Assembly (NCBI RefSeq): GCF_948329825.1
Contig: NZ_CAOJCM010000002.1
Coordinates: forward strand, 1-64,000
DNA length: 64,000 nt
Direction of reading: 5' to 3'
Source: Paenibacillus sp. JJ-100
GTDB taxonomy: Bacteria; Bacillota; Bacilli; Paenibacillales; Paenibacillaceae
The translations under genes and the position numbers were made by a program. Positions 16,630 through 23,844 of the stretch are shown here, one piece after another (positions within the stretch are counted from its first letter, which is position 1; every line of letters begins with the position of its first letter). The notes below the pieces were generated by a model. It did no database searches. It saw only the letters and a list, made by a program, of their open reading frames with translations, and had not been told where the DNA came from.

Positions 16630-17136
16630 ATGTTAATCAAAGATCGCCCAAAGTTGGTAATCAAGAAAACTGGAGTAGAAAGAGTTTTAGACGTCACAAC
16701 CTGTATGTTGTTTATTATCTTTACGTTATTCTTCACGCATCAATGGATGACTTTACCGTATGAGATACCGATACATTTTAATATGAAAGGAGAACCCGAT
16801 GGATGGGGAGGAAAATGGATCGTGTGGATCCCTTTACTAATCGCCCTTATCTTATGGATTGGATTATCGATTCTTGAAAAATATCCACATACCTATAATT
16901 ACCTCAATTTAAATGTAGACAATGCAGAAAGACAATATAAAAATGCTCGGTTCATGGTTAATATAATGAAAGCTGAAATAACCATATTTCTCATGTATAC
17001 CACTTGGATGATCCTTGATTTTTCCAGTCAAAAAGGGGCTGATACTCATCAGGCTTGGTTACCCATTGTACTATTTATTATAGTTTTGTTTGGATCAATT
17101 GGATTTTTTATATACAGATCATTTAAGCTGAAATAA
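16630..17136 (+). CDS. DUF1648-domain membrane protein
   Basis: A 168-residue membrane protein with about four hydrophobic helices: CMLFIIFTLFFTH near residue 25, IVWIPLLIALILWIGLSIL near 64, ITIFLMYTTWMILDF near 117 and LPIVLFIIVLFGSIGFFIY near 143. Between the first two lies the DUF1648 signature LPYEIPIHFNMKGEPDGWG. This domain also occurs in SdpI-type immunity proteins, but the SdpI domain itself is not present here. ATG 16630 follows AAAGGAGAAGTGAACATAA. It appears monocistronic. Function unknown. Confidence 0.75.
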   Translation: MLIKDRPKLVIKKTGVERVLDVTTCMLFIIFTLFFTHQWMTLPYEIPIHFNMKGEPDGWGGKWIVWIPLLIALILWIGLSILEKYPHTYNYLNLNVDNAERQYKNARFMVNIMKAEITIFLMYTTWMILDFSSQKGADTHQAWLPIVLFIIVLFGSIGFFIYRSFKLK

Positions 17137-17156
17137 CCTTTTAAAATCTCTGGTGT

Positions 17157-17189
17157 GCCCCCTAGAATTCATGAGAAATCCCAGGGGGT
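17157..17189. terminator. Hairpin, possible terminator
   Basis: CCCCCT (17158-17163) pairs with AGGGGG (17183-17188) around a 19-base loop, 20 bases after the DUF1648 stop. The U-tract is weak. Confidence 0.35.
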
Positions 17190-17223
17190 TATTCCGATGC
17201 TTTTTGCGTTCAGCTCTTGTGTG

Positions 17224-17393
17224 TCAGTGTGCCTCCGCATACGCCCGAATCTCGATCAACTCCGCGTACCTGCTGCCATTGGTGGCATCGATGATTGCCC
17301 TAAGCGCCTGTGTGTACACAGGTGTATCCAGGGAATGAATGAATTTTCTTCTGCGAGAATGATGGAGGGTCGATCAATTTGTGTATAAGTCAT
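17224..17393 (-). pseudogene. Frameshifted remnant of an unidentified gene
   Basis: On the minus strand a frame ending at 17224 reads TPVYTQALRAIIDATNGSRY then AELIEIRAYAEAH and a stop. It has the composition of a real helical protein C-terminus. A different frame just upstream, from ATG 17393, reads TYTQIDRPSIILAEENSFIP and runs into the same place. One frameshift would join them. I do not recognise the family, and no ribosome binding site precedes 17393. It may be two chance frames. Confidence 0.25.
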
Positions 17394-17422
17394 CACATGG
17401 AATGATAAAGCCGCACCATTAG

Positions 17423-17635
17423 GTGGTAAATCATGAGGTTGGACAGGTGTCCATTACCATCAGTATTGGGGTCCTGTCTATTGAGGATTTCGAATGTGAT
17501 GATGTACCGTATAATCCGGAAGGGTACTTGACCCAACTGTTTGCAGCAGTAGACAAGGAACTGTATCAGGAGAAGCAGAACGGACGGTATCGGGTTGAGT
17601 TTGCGGAACTGGAGCAAGGTGTTTCAAGATGCTGA
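17423..17635 (+). pseudogene. C-terminal fragment of a GGDEF (diguanylate cyclase) domain
   Basis: The frame encodes VSITISIGVLSIED, a spacer, then LFAAVDKELYQEKQNGRYRV. This is the end of a GGDEF domain: the ITISIGV strand, and the final helix normally written as AD-ALY-AK-NGRNRV. The GGDEF active-site loop and everything before it are absent, and nothing upstream supplies it. It is a non-functional leftover. Downstream, the frame at about 17823-17931 (TFNSLTAETAQAAFGLSGNG) reads like another coding scrap running into the hairpin repeat. Confidence 0.6.
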
Positions 17636-17905
17636 AACGTCGGGCGGGAGTGACTATTGGAGACGGATTGCTGACGGACCTCATGACAAAATTTGATTTT
17701 ATGTGGACTGCATATAACAGATTCAAATGAACATAATAATGTCCGAAATAAAAAAATGCAGGTAAATAAATGCCAAGCCTAAGAGAAGTAAGTGAAAATG
17801 TTATATTGTTAATTTTTTTTTAGTGCCTTTAAACACTTTTAATTCTCTAACAGCGGAAACTGCCCAAGCTGCATTCGGTTTAAGCGGAAATGGAATCCAA
17901 AATTG

Positions 17906-18085
17906 TCGAGGGACAAGAACATGTTCCCATTAAAGTCGCTATATTAGCGGCTTTTTTATTTTATCGGTACAAGTTCTTGTCCCGAGCCAAGGACAAGAAC
18001 TTGTACCGAGCCAAGGACAAGAACTTGTACCGATTACCGAAATGGACAAGAACATAGTCCGTTTGCCGATTAGATGTACATCTAA
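17906..18085. repeat. Dispersed hairpin repeat, copy 3 (longest)
   Basis: Module order as in copy 2: GAGGGACAAGAACATGTTCCC (17908-17928), terminator (17934-17960), ATCGGTACAAGTTCTTGTCC (17963-17982), GGACAAGAACTTGTACC (17991-18007), a second direct copy (18015-18034), GGACAAGAACATAGTCC (18044-18060), and the perfect 16-base palindrome TTAGATGTACATCTAA (18070-18085). The core unit therefore occurs four times here. The rest of 17636-18146 shows no intact gene. Confidence 0.8.
17934..17960 (+). terminator. Intrinsic terminator inside repeat copy 3
   Basis: AGTCGCTA-tat-TAGCGGCT followed by TTTTTTATTTT, the same arrangement as at 2816. Confidence 0.7.
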
Positions 18086-18146
18086 ACATTGATCACATAA
18101 TTCACGAAGCAGTGACCTTAGTAGTAGTTGCTCCATTTTTATTACT

Positions 18147-18506
18147 TTATGTAATCCTTTGTCCACCGAATTCTTTACCGAAGTTCTCCATCTTTTCAAG
18201 GATTGGGAGTAACTTCATTCCCTTTTCTGTCAACGAGTACTCGACTCGCGGAGGTACTTCCGGATAAACATCACGTTGAATAACGCCATCATTCTCTAAT
18301 TCCTTAAGTTGCTTGGTAAGCGAGCCTTGAGAGAGATCTCCAAGAAATTTTTTAATGTCCGAATAACGACGTGTTTCATATTTTAGATACCATAATATAA
18401 AATACTTCCAGCGTCCAGAAAGAACATTCTGTGTAAAGGCTATCGCATACATATCACTATTTTCATCTATGAACTCTTGTTCAAATCCCTCATTACAAAC
18501 CCTCAT
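18147..18506 (-). CDS. HxlR-family transcriptional regulator
   Basis: A 119-residue winged-helix protein. It has the family pattern: a Cys near the N-terminus (MRVCNEG), NVLSGRWKYFILWYLKYETR, RYSDIKKFLGDLSQGSLTKQ and the wing YPEVPPRVEYSLTEKG. HxlR regulators often respond to reactive electrophiles or oxidants through the N-terminal Cys; this one keeps it at position 4. I start at ATG 18506, which has AGGAG eight bases before it. The gene is divergent from a flavin-dependent monooxygenase and a nitroreductase and probably controls them. Confidence 0.85.
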   Translation of the reverse strand: MRVCNEGFEQEFIDENSDMYAIAFTQNVLSGRWKYFILWYLKYETRRYSDIKKFLGDLSQGSLTKQLKELENDGVIQRDVYPEVPPRVEYSLTEKGMKLLPILEKMENFGKEFGGQRIT

Positions 18507-18660
18507 TGATATCACTCCTATTTTATAGGTACAGAAAAATGTACTATGTTCATTTAAATTGCCCTCTTTGCAAACCTAACGACTGCACTTATGATTGGAT
18601 CAACAACCACCAAAACAAACCCAGTAGATATTAATTTAAAAGAATTTATTAGTTATATAT

Positions 18661-18712
18661 TTAGCATGCTAAGTAATCATTATATTTTTTAATGTCATGG
18701 TTAGCAAGCTAA
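18661..18712. promoter_or_regulatory. Two TTAGCNNGCTAA palindromes in the divergent promoter region
   Basis: TTAGCATGCTAA (18661-18672, perfect) and TTAGCAAGCTAA (18701-18712, near-perfect) are exactly 40 bases apart. They lie between the HxlR gene and the monooxygenase gene and are candidate binding sites for that regulator. Confidence 0.5.
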
Positions 18713-18775
18713 ACTACTAACTAATTGTATTGCAAATCTACTAATTGTTTATATGAAATGAAGGGAAAGAAAGAT

Positions 18776-20113
18776 ATGCAAACAAAGAAGAAGATGCAAT
18801 TGGCTCTACAGATGGTTTCAGGATACGGAGGTGAATTCAGCGCTTGGAGAGTGCCTGGCACTGACCCAGCAGCTTATACAAATATAGATAGTTATGTCGA
18901 ACGGGCGAAAATAGCCGAACAAGGGAAGTTTCAAATGATTTTCATTGCCGATACTCCTTCATTAACTGTGAACTTAGGCCCTCAAACGCCTATGTTCCCA
19001 ATGGATCCGATGTTGGCACTAATGGCAGTAGCCCGAGAAACGAAACACATTGGACTTGTTGCTACACTCTCCACGACATTCAACTATCCATACAACATTG
19101 CGCGTCAGTTCAAAGCACTGGATGTAATTAGTCAAGGACGTGTAGGCTGGAATGCGGTTACTACATCTGACCCTTCAGCAGCTGCAAATTTTGGTGCAAA
19201 AGTTGCCAACCGTGAAGAACGGTATGACAAAGCACACGAAAGCATACAAATTGTTCAGGCTTTGTGGGGAAGTTGGGAATCCGATGCTTGGACACTTGAT
19301 GTAGAAGGAGGAAAATTCGCTGATATGGACAAAATCAAGCCAATAAACCTTCAAGGTCAATATTATGCATCTCGTGGTCCTTTGCCAATTCCCCCTTCTG
19401 AACAAGGCCAACCTGTTATTTTCCAAGCGGGAGGAGGGGGTGAGGGATTAGAATTAGCTGGGAGATATGCTTCTGGCGTGTACGCGAATCCATATGATAT
19501 TGAATCTGCGCGTGAACAAAGACAAGCGATTCGACAAAGTGCCGTTCGTTTCGGCCGAAAACCTGATGATATCAAAATGTTTGCTGGTTTTATGTTTTCG
19601 CTGGCATCAACCGAAGAAGAAGCCTTGAACCGTCGAAAACAGCTTATGAGCTTTAATCCTCAAGAAATTCCGAGTCGGGTTAGTTATCTGGGTTCAATGA
19701 TCGGTTTACCCTTGTCGGTAAACTCGATAGATATTGATAAGCCTTTACCTGCTGACTTGTTGAAAAATGCATATGCCCAGCCAATGGATCCACGTTCACC
19801 AAAAGCCTTGAATTTATTGCTACAAGGGCTATCCGTTCGCGATGTTCTTGCCCATGGGGTCATTAATTATCATCCCGTCGTTGCAGGAACACCCATGCAA
19901 GTTGCTGATTTTTTGGAAGAATGGTTTTTGGCTGAAGCGTGTGACGGTTTCTCTGTCGTCCCCGATATAGCTTTTGATGGCGTTGCGGATTTTGTAGAGC
20001 AGGTTGTACCAATCTTACAGGAACGCGGTTTGTTTCATACCGAATACGAAGGAAAAACCCTTCGAGAGAATATGGATGTTCCATACGAATATGGGATGAG
20101 GGAATTAGAATAA
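18776..20113 (+). CDS. FMN-dependent monooxygenase, NtaA/SnaA/DszA family
   Basis: A 445-residue luciferase-like flavin monooxygenase of the two-component NtaA/SnaA/DszA/SoxA group, which oxidises nitrilotriacetate, pristinamycin precursors, dibenzothiophene sulfone and similar compounds using reduced FMN from a partner. Marks are AWRVPGTDPAAYTNIDSYVE, KFQMIFIADTPSL, KHIGLVATLSTTFNYPYNIA, ISQGRVGWNAVTTSDPSAAA and AACDGFSVVPD-type C-terminus (seen as EACDGFSVVPD). ATG 18776 has AAGGGAAAG upstream. The nitroreductase-family gene 21 bases downstream may supply reduced flavin. The substrate is not evident. Confidence 0.85.
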   Translation: MQTKKKMQLALQMVSGYGGEFSAWRVPGTDPAAYTNIDSYVERAKIAEQGKFQMIFIADTPSLTVNLGPQTPMFPMDPMLALMAVARETKHIGLVATLSTTFNYPYNIARQFKALDVISQGRVGWNAVTTSDPSAAANFGAKVANREERYDKAHESIQIVQALWGSWESDAWTLDVEGGKFADMDKIKPINLQGQYYASRGPLPIPPSEQGQPVIFQAGGGGEGLELAGRYASGVYANPYDIESAREQRQAIRQSAVRFGRKPDDIKMFAGFMFSLASTEEEALNRRKQLMSFNPQEIPSRVSYLGSMIGLPLSVNSIDIDKPLPADLLKNAYAQPMDPRSPKALNLLLQGLSVRDVLAHGVINYHPVVAGTPMQVADFLEEWFLAEACDGFSVVPDIAFDGVADFVEQVVPILQERGLFHTEYEGKTLRENMDVPYEYGMRELE

Positions 20114-20134
20114 ACCAATAAAGGAGAGATTTTA

Positions 20135-20875
20135 GTGAATCATACACTGGAGTTGCTTCATAATCACACATCATTTCGTTCGTACACCTCGCAACCTCTG
20201 GCTGAGGAACAAGTCGATGCGATCTTTAAGGCCGCCAGTCAAACTTCATCGTTCAGTCTTCTACAGGCCGTATCCATTATTCGTATCACTGATCCGACTC
20301 TGAGAAAAAAGGTGAGAAAGCTTTGTGTTGACCAACCTTATATTGAAGAAGCGGCAGAATTTTGGATTTTCTGTGCCGATTTTAACCGAAACCATCAAAT
20401 TGCTCCGGATGTAGATATCGAATATATTGAATTCCTCCTGATTGGTTCATTTGATGCCGGGCTCATGGCACAAAATGCATTAACTGCGGCTGAATCTATG
20501 GGACTAGGCGGTGTTTTCATTGGTGGGGTTAGAGCTAACATTGAAGAATTATCAGACTTGTTGGACTTACCGAAGTATGTGATTCCTTTGGTTGGATTAT
20601 GTATAGGTAGTCCCACGGGGAATAAACCTGAACTGAAACCTCGTTTGCCTCAATCTATGGTATTACTTGAAAATCAGTACCAGGAACTCGATCAAGATAA
20701 ATTGGCTATGTATGACAAAACCATGTTGAAGTACTATGAAAATCGTCCGATAAGAGCTCCTTTCACAGTGAAAAAAGTAACAGGATGGAGTGATCACATT
20801 CAGGATCATCTACAAAGAAGTATCTTACCTCAAATGTTGGACTATTTGAACAAGCAAGGATTTGCTAAAAAGTAA
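20135..20875 (+). CDS. NADPH-dependent flavin oxidoreductase, NfsA/FRP type
   Basis: A 246-residue nitroreductase-fold protein of the NfsA/FRP/NfrA group. It opens with HTSFRSYTSQPLAEEQVDAI, has TSSFSLLQAVSIIRI where FMN phosphate and ring contacts are made, GLGGVFIGGVR and PLVGLCIGSPTG. The enzymes reduce free flavin, nitroaromatics or quinones with NADPH. GTG 20135 follows AAAGGAGAGATTTTA. It is in one operon with the monooxygenase; a role as its FMN reductase is a reasonable inference. Confidence 0.8.
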   Translation: MNHTLELLHNHTSFRSYTSQPLAEEQVDAIFKAASQTSSFSLLQAVSIIRITDPTLRKKVRKLCVDQPYIEEAAEFWIFCADFNRNHQIAPDVDIEYIEFLLIGSFDAGLMAQNALTAAESMGLGGVFIGGVRANIEELSDLLDLPKYVIPLVGLCIGSPTGNKPELKPRLPQSMVLLENQYQELDQDKLAMYDKTMLKYYENRPIRAPFTVKKVTGWSDHIQDHLQRSILPQMLDYLNKQGFAKK

Positions 20876-20979
20876 CTTTGAAAACCTCATAGCTGCACTT
20901 CGTTCTTTTCAGAATATTATGATACTATTTTGGTTCTTAAATCATGAGTTCATACATTAAGAGCTGTGCATTAAATTTA

Positions 20980-20998
20980 CATGTTTAAGTTAAACATG
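20980..20998. promoter_or_regulatory. Inverted repeat upstream of the reductase gene
   Basis: CATGTTTA-agt-TAAACATG is a perfect 8-bp inverted repeat 38 bases before the next gene, a candidate operator. Confidence 0.4.
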
Positions 20999-21036
20999 AA
21001 TCACAGAATAGAATATCGAATAGGAGTGAAGAAATA

Positions 21037-21768
21037 ATGAGATTCGGAATAATTGGCGCAGGACCTATTGCGTTATCAATTTCAAAAAAGTTAGTAAATA
21101 ATAACCATGATGTGAAAATTGCAGATGCTCGTGGTATGGAGCGATTGGAAGGGAAACCACTTATCGCAACGCCTGTCAAGGTAGAAGATGTAGTTTTAAA
21201 TATTGATGTTCTCATCATATCTATTCCTCTTCATGCACTACCTAATATTCGTAGTATAGTTGGAAAAACGGCGGATGAAGTTATTATCGTCGACACTTCC
21301 AATTATTATCCTCAAATGGGAGTGAAAATCGATGAGATCGAGAATGGGATGGTTGAAAGTGTCTGGGTTACAAAACAATTAGGCAGATCAATTATCAAAG
21401 CTTTTAACAATTTGTTAGCCTATACTTTAGAACATGAGGGTACACCGGAAGGTAGCAGTCGTCGCATTGCCGCAGCTATTGCCGGTGAAGATCTTCAGCA
21501 AAAGCAAACAATTATGAGCATAGTCAGCGAATTAGGTTTCGATACGGTCGATAGTGGTAATTTAAATGATTCATGGAGACAGCAGCCAGGAACACCAGCA
21601 TATTGCACAGAACTAACCAAAGAGGAATTAACTGAAGCACTTCAAAAGGCAAATAAAGAACAAGCCCCATTTCTGCGGGACAAAGTTATGGAAAAGCTGA
21701 TCACGGCTTCTGGTGAATATTCGCATAACGAAATCGTCAACCTAAATAGAGAAATATATAATTCCTAA
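21037..21768 (+). CDS. NADP-binding oxidoreductase, F420-dependent-reductase-like
   Basis: A 243-residue protein with an N-terminal Rossmann fold (FGIIGAGPIALSISKKL, then VKIADARG) and the sheet segment VLIISIPLHAL, as in the NADPH:F420 reductase and pyrroline-5-carboxylate-reductase-like family. VIIVDTSNYYPQ and VTKQLGRSIIKAFNNL agree with that family. Firmicutes of this kind normally lack coenzyme F420, so the true hydride carrier is more probably NADPH with another acceptor. ATG 21037 follows AGGAGTGAAGAAATA. It may belong to the same redox response as the monooxygenase pair but has its own promoter region. Confidence 0.75.
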   Translation: MRFGIIGAGPIALSISKKLVNNNHDVKIADARGMERLEGKPLIATPVKVEDVVLNIDVLIISIPLHALPNIRSIVGKTADEVIIVDTSNYYPQMGVKIDEIENGMVESVWVTKQLGRSIIKAFNNLLAYTLEHEGTPEGSSRRIAAAIAGEDLQQKQTIMSIVSELGFDTVDSGNLNDSWRQQPGTPAYCTELTKEELTEALQKANKEQAPFLRDKVMEKLITASGEYSHNEIVNLNREIYNS

Positions 21769-21796
21769 ATCAACGACTCTGATACTAATTTAGAAG

Positions 21797-21842
21797 AAAC
21801 GGCAGATGAGGACACGTAATAATGTCTATCTGGCGTTTTTTT
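21797..21842 (+). terminator. Intrinsic terminator
   Basis: An imperfect stem ACGGCAGAT ... ATCTGGCGT followed by TTTTTTT, after the reductase gene. Confidence 0.55.
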
Positions 21843-21961
21843 AAAATTTGGGTCACATACAGTACAATTCTCAGTAGAGAAATTTGCTAAAAATGATGGC
21901 TTAAGCACCAGGGTGGTTTAGACTTGAAAGTACATTGACTACTAAAATAACGTCGTGATAC

Positions 21962-21977
21962 ATTTAGTTTACTAAAT
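21962..21977. promoter_or_regulatory. Palindrome before the MarR-type gene
   Basis: ATTTAGT-TT-ACTAAAT, 28 bases upstream of the start, has the size and symmetry of a MarR operator and suggests autoregulation. Confidence 0.45.
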
Positions 21978-22005
21978 ATTAATCAGCATAAAAGAGGGAT
22001 ACTAC

Positions 22006-22431
22006 ATGACAGATAAAGTAGACTGTGACATTCGCCAGTCTTTAGATCGGATTTCCTCCCAAATGCGTCGTAATTATAGTGAATCACTGAGGGAACTTAA
22101 TCTTTATGTAGGGCAAGATAATTTGCTGTATCGTCTGTGGATGGGTGACGGGGTTACACAGATGCAGCTATGTGAACACTTAAAATGTGAGCCTCCAACA
22201 GTAACAAATATGGTTAAATCACTGGAGCATAACGGATTTATATATCGTAAACGTGATGTACAAGATGCGCGAGTCATGCGTATTTATCTGACCGAAAAAG
22301 GAAAAGAATTAGAAAAACCAGTTGATAAAAAGTGGAGGGAGCAACAAGAGAAATTGCTTCGATCCATTTCTGAGGAAGAACGTCTGACATTAAGAAAGCT
22401 AATGCAACAAATGGAGAGGAATATAATATAA
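22006..22431 (+). CDS. MarR-family transcriptional regulator
   Basis: A 141-residue winged-helix regulator. The recognition region reads TQMQLCEHLKCEPPTVTNMV followed by KSLEHNGFIYRKRDVQDAR, the usual DNA-binding helix and wing (DxRxxR-type DVQDARVMR). The N- and C-terminal helices would form the dimer interface. ATG 22006 follows AAGAGGGATACTAC. It is flanked by the redox genes and the fructan cluster; orientation and a nearby palindrome suggest it regulates itself and perhaps the upstream reductase. Ligand unknown. Confidence 0.85.
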   Translation: MTDKVDCDIRQSLDRISSQMRRNYSESLRELNLYVGQDNLLYRLWMGDGVTQMQLCEHLKCEPPTVTNMVKSLEHNGFIYRKRDVQDARVMRIYLTEKGKELEKPVDKKWREQQEKLLRSISEEERLTLRKLMQQMERNII

Positions 22432-22565
22432 CTCTCTGTAGGAAGAGAAGTATATTTATTATTATCTGTTTCTGTTCATTCACAGGACAGATAAGATTCC
22501 AAAAAATTCATCTCAACAATTATTTGTCCAGTTATCAATCTTTGTGAATTGGAAATACCATTTTT

Positions 22566-22588
22566 GAGCCGCAATTTCGCGGCTTTTT
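22566..22588. terminator. Intrinsic terminator after the MarR-type gene
   Basis: AGCCGC-aatttc-GCGGCT then TTTTAAA. Confidence 0.7.
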
Positions 22589-22606
22589 AAACTATAATAA
22601 GACCGG

Positions 22607-22657
22607 TTGGAAACGTTTCAAAAAAGTATTGAAACGTTTCCAACATGATGCTATTAT
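22607..22657 (+). promoter_or_regulatory. Promoter of the LacI-type gene with two operators
   Basis: TTGGAAACGTTTCAA (22607-22621) and its exact reverse complement TTGAAACGTTTCCAA (22629-22643) frame the region. TTGAAA (22629-22634), a 17-base spacer and TATTAT (22652-22657) form a good sigma-A promoter whose -35 lies inside the second operator. Repression by the encoded LacI protein is therefore likely to be autoregulatory. The sites resemble but do not exactly match CcpA cre boxes. Confidence 0.7.
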
Positions 22658-22690
22658 ATATTTCATAACAAAGCTTAAGCGGGAGGTTAA

Positions 22691-23659
22691 ATGTCTAGTA
22701 TTAAAGATGTGGCCAGTTTAGCTGGCGTAGCTGTGGGTACCGTGTCCCGTGTAATTAACAATTCGGGAGCAGTAAAACCTGAAACACGTAGAAAAGTTGA
22801 GAAAGCTATTCAAGAGCTGAACTATTTTCCTAATGAAGTCGCTCGCAATTTCAAGATGCAGAAATCAAAGACCGTAGCATTATTACTCCCAAGTATCTGG
22901 AATCCCTTTTTTTCTGAGATGGCTTATTACATAGAAGATGAGCTGGATCAAGAAGGCTTTAAACTTATGCTGTGCAATAGCGGCGGTAAGCCCGAAAAAG
23001 AGTTGTATTACCTGGATATGCTACGACAAAATAAGGTTGCTGGTATTGTCGGTATAACGTATAACGATATCGAAAGCAGTATAAGCAATACCATTCCAAT
23101 TGTAAGTATCGACAGACATTTCAATAAGAAGATCACGTGTGTAACATCAGACAATTATGAAGGAGGGCGAATGGCTTTAAGAAAACTGGTTGAAGCAGGT
23201 GCAACAAGGCCCGCTTTTATTGGAAGCGTTACTTCTGTCTTTAGTGAAACGATGAATCGAAGAAAAGGGTTTGTTGATGAAGCTAAAAAAATGAACGTTG
23301 ACTATGTGGTATACGAAAAGCCAGATCCCATTATTGACGATAACAGCTTTTTTAACGAGTTTTTCAATACACATCATAATGTGGACGGTATCTTTGCCAT
23401 AACGGATCTTTTAGCTGCTAATTATATCGATAGGGCAAGCAGACAGGGTATTCGTGTGCCAGAGGATGTTAAAGTCATTGGATATGATGGAATTCAGGAC
23501 CACCCTTATTTCCATCCCATATTGTCGACCATCAGGCAACCTGTAGAAGAGATGGCACGTACAACGATTAGGCTCTTATATCAAAAATTCGAAGGTGCGG
23601 CGCTCGAAAAGGATGTATATCATCTACCTGTACAATTTAGACAAGGTGAAACGACTTAA
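22691..23659 (+). CDS. LacI-family transcriptional regulator of the fructan cluster
   Basis: A 322-residue LacI/GalR repressor. The helix-turn-helix and hinge read SIKDVASLAGVAVGTVSRVI, ending in ALNYFPN-like ELNYFPNEVARNF. The sugar-binding core has LLLPSIWNPFFSEM, VVSIDRHFNKK-like VSIDRHFNKKITCV, GGRMALRKLVEAGAT and VPEDVKVIGYDGI. ATG 22691 follows AAGCGGGAGGTTAA. Identical 15-base operators occur before this gene and before the transporter operon, so it should control both. The effector is probably fructose, a fructo-oligosaccharide or their phosphate. Confidence 0.9.
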   Translation: MSSIKDVASLAGVAVGTVSRVINNSGAVKPETRRKVEKAIQELNYFPNEVARNFKMQKSKTVALLLPSIWNPFFSEMAYYIEDELDQEGFKLMLCNSGGKPEKELYYLDMLRQNKVAGIVGITYNDIESSISNTIPIVSIDRHFNKKITCVTSDNYEGGRMALRKLVEAGATRPAFIGSVTSVFSETMNRRKGFVDEAKKMNVDYVVYEKPDPIIDDNSFFNEFFNTHHNVDGIFAITDLLAANYIDRASRQGIRVPEDVKVIGYDGIQDHPYFHPILSTIRQPVEEMARTTIRLLYQKFEGAALEKDVYHLPVQFRQGETT

Positions 23660-23670
23660 CGCAGAATACT

Positions 23671-23700
23671 GATCGTTAGCTTTTATTTTTGCTAACGATC
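23671..23700 (+). terminator. Hairpin after the LacI-type gene
   Basis: GATCGTTAGC, loop TTTTATTTTT, GCTAACGATC: a perfect 10-bp stem, though without a U-tract after it. Confidence 0.5.
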
Positions 23701-23773
23701 TAAGAAATATAAACACTATCTGTTCTCTATGAGTGGACGGAAGAACTGAAAGGGGGCTTTTTTCAGACAAAAG

Positions 23774-23807
23774 TGGAAACGTTTCAATTAATTTGGAAAC
23801 GTTTCAA
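23774..23807. promoter_or_regulatory. Paired LacI-type operators before the fructan operon
   Basis: TGGAAACGTTTCAA (23774-23787) and TTGGAAACGTTTCAA (23793-23807) are tandem, 20 bases apart, in the same orientation. They match the operators of the regulator gene. The next gene must therefore start downstream of them. Confidence 0.75.
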
Positions 23808-23844
23808 TGGACTACAATTCTACAACGAAGAGGGGAATACACGG

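Noticed and set aside
16630..17136. SdpI bacteriocin immunity protein
   Set aside because: Only the DUF1648 part is present; the SdpI domain and the partner toxin genes are absent.
17914..17926. GAACATGTTC as a LexA/SOS box
   Set aside because: The Bacillus-type box needs GAAC and GTTC separated by four bases; here only two separate them, and the site belongs to a repeat module with no SOS gene nearby.
17991..18060. Short direct repeats that might be a CRISPR array
   Set aside because: The unit is itself palindromic, spacers are only 7-9 bases of nearly fixed sequence, and there are no cas genes. It is part of the dispersed hairpin family.
22607..22643. CcpA cre boxes
   Set aside because: The sites resemble cre but miss the conserved CA end, and occur as matched copies only at the LacI gene and its operon. 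CcpA binding is not excluded but a specific LacI operator fits better.
23773..23844. N-terminal 24 codons of the first permease frame
   Set aside because: They consist of the operator sequences; GTG 23845 has a proper ribosome binding site.
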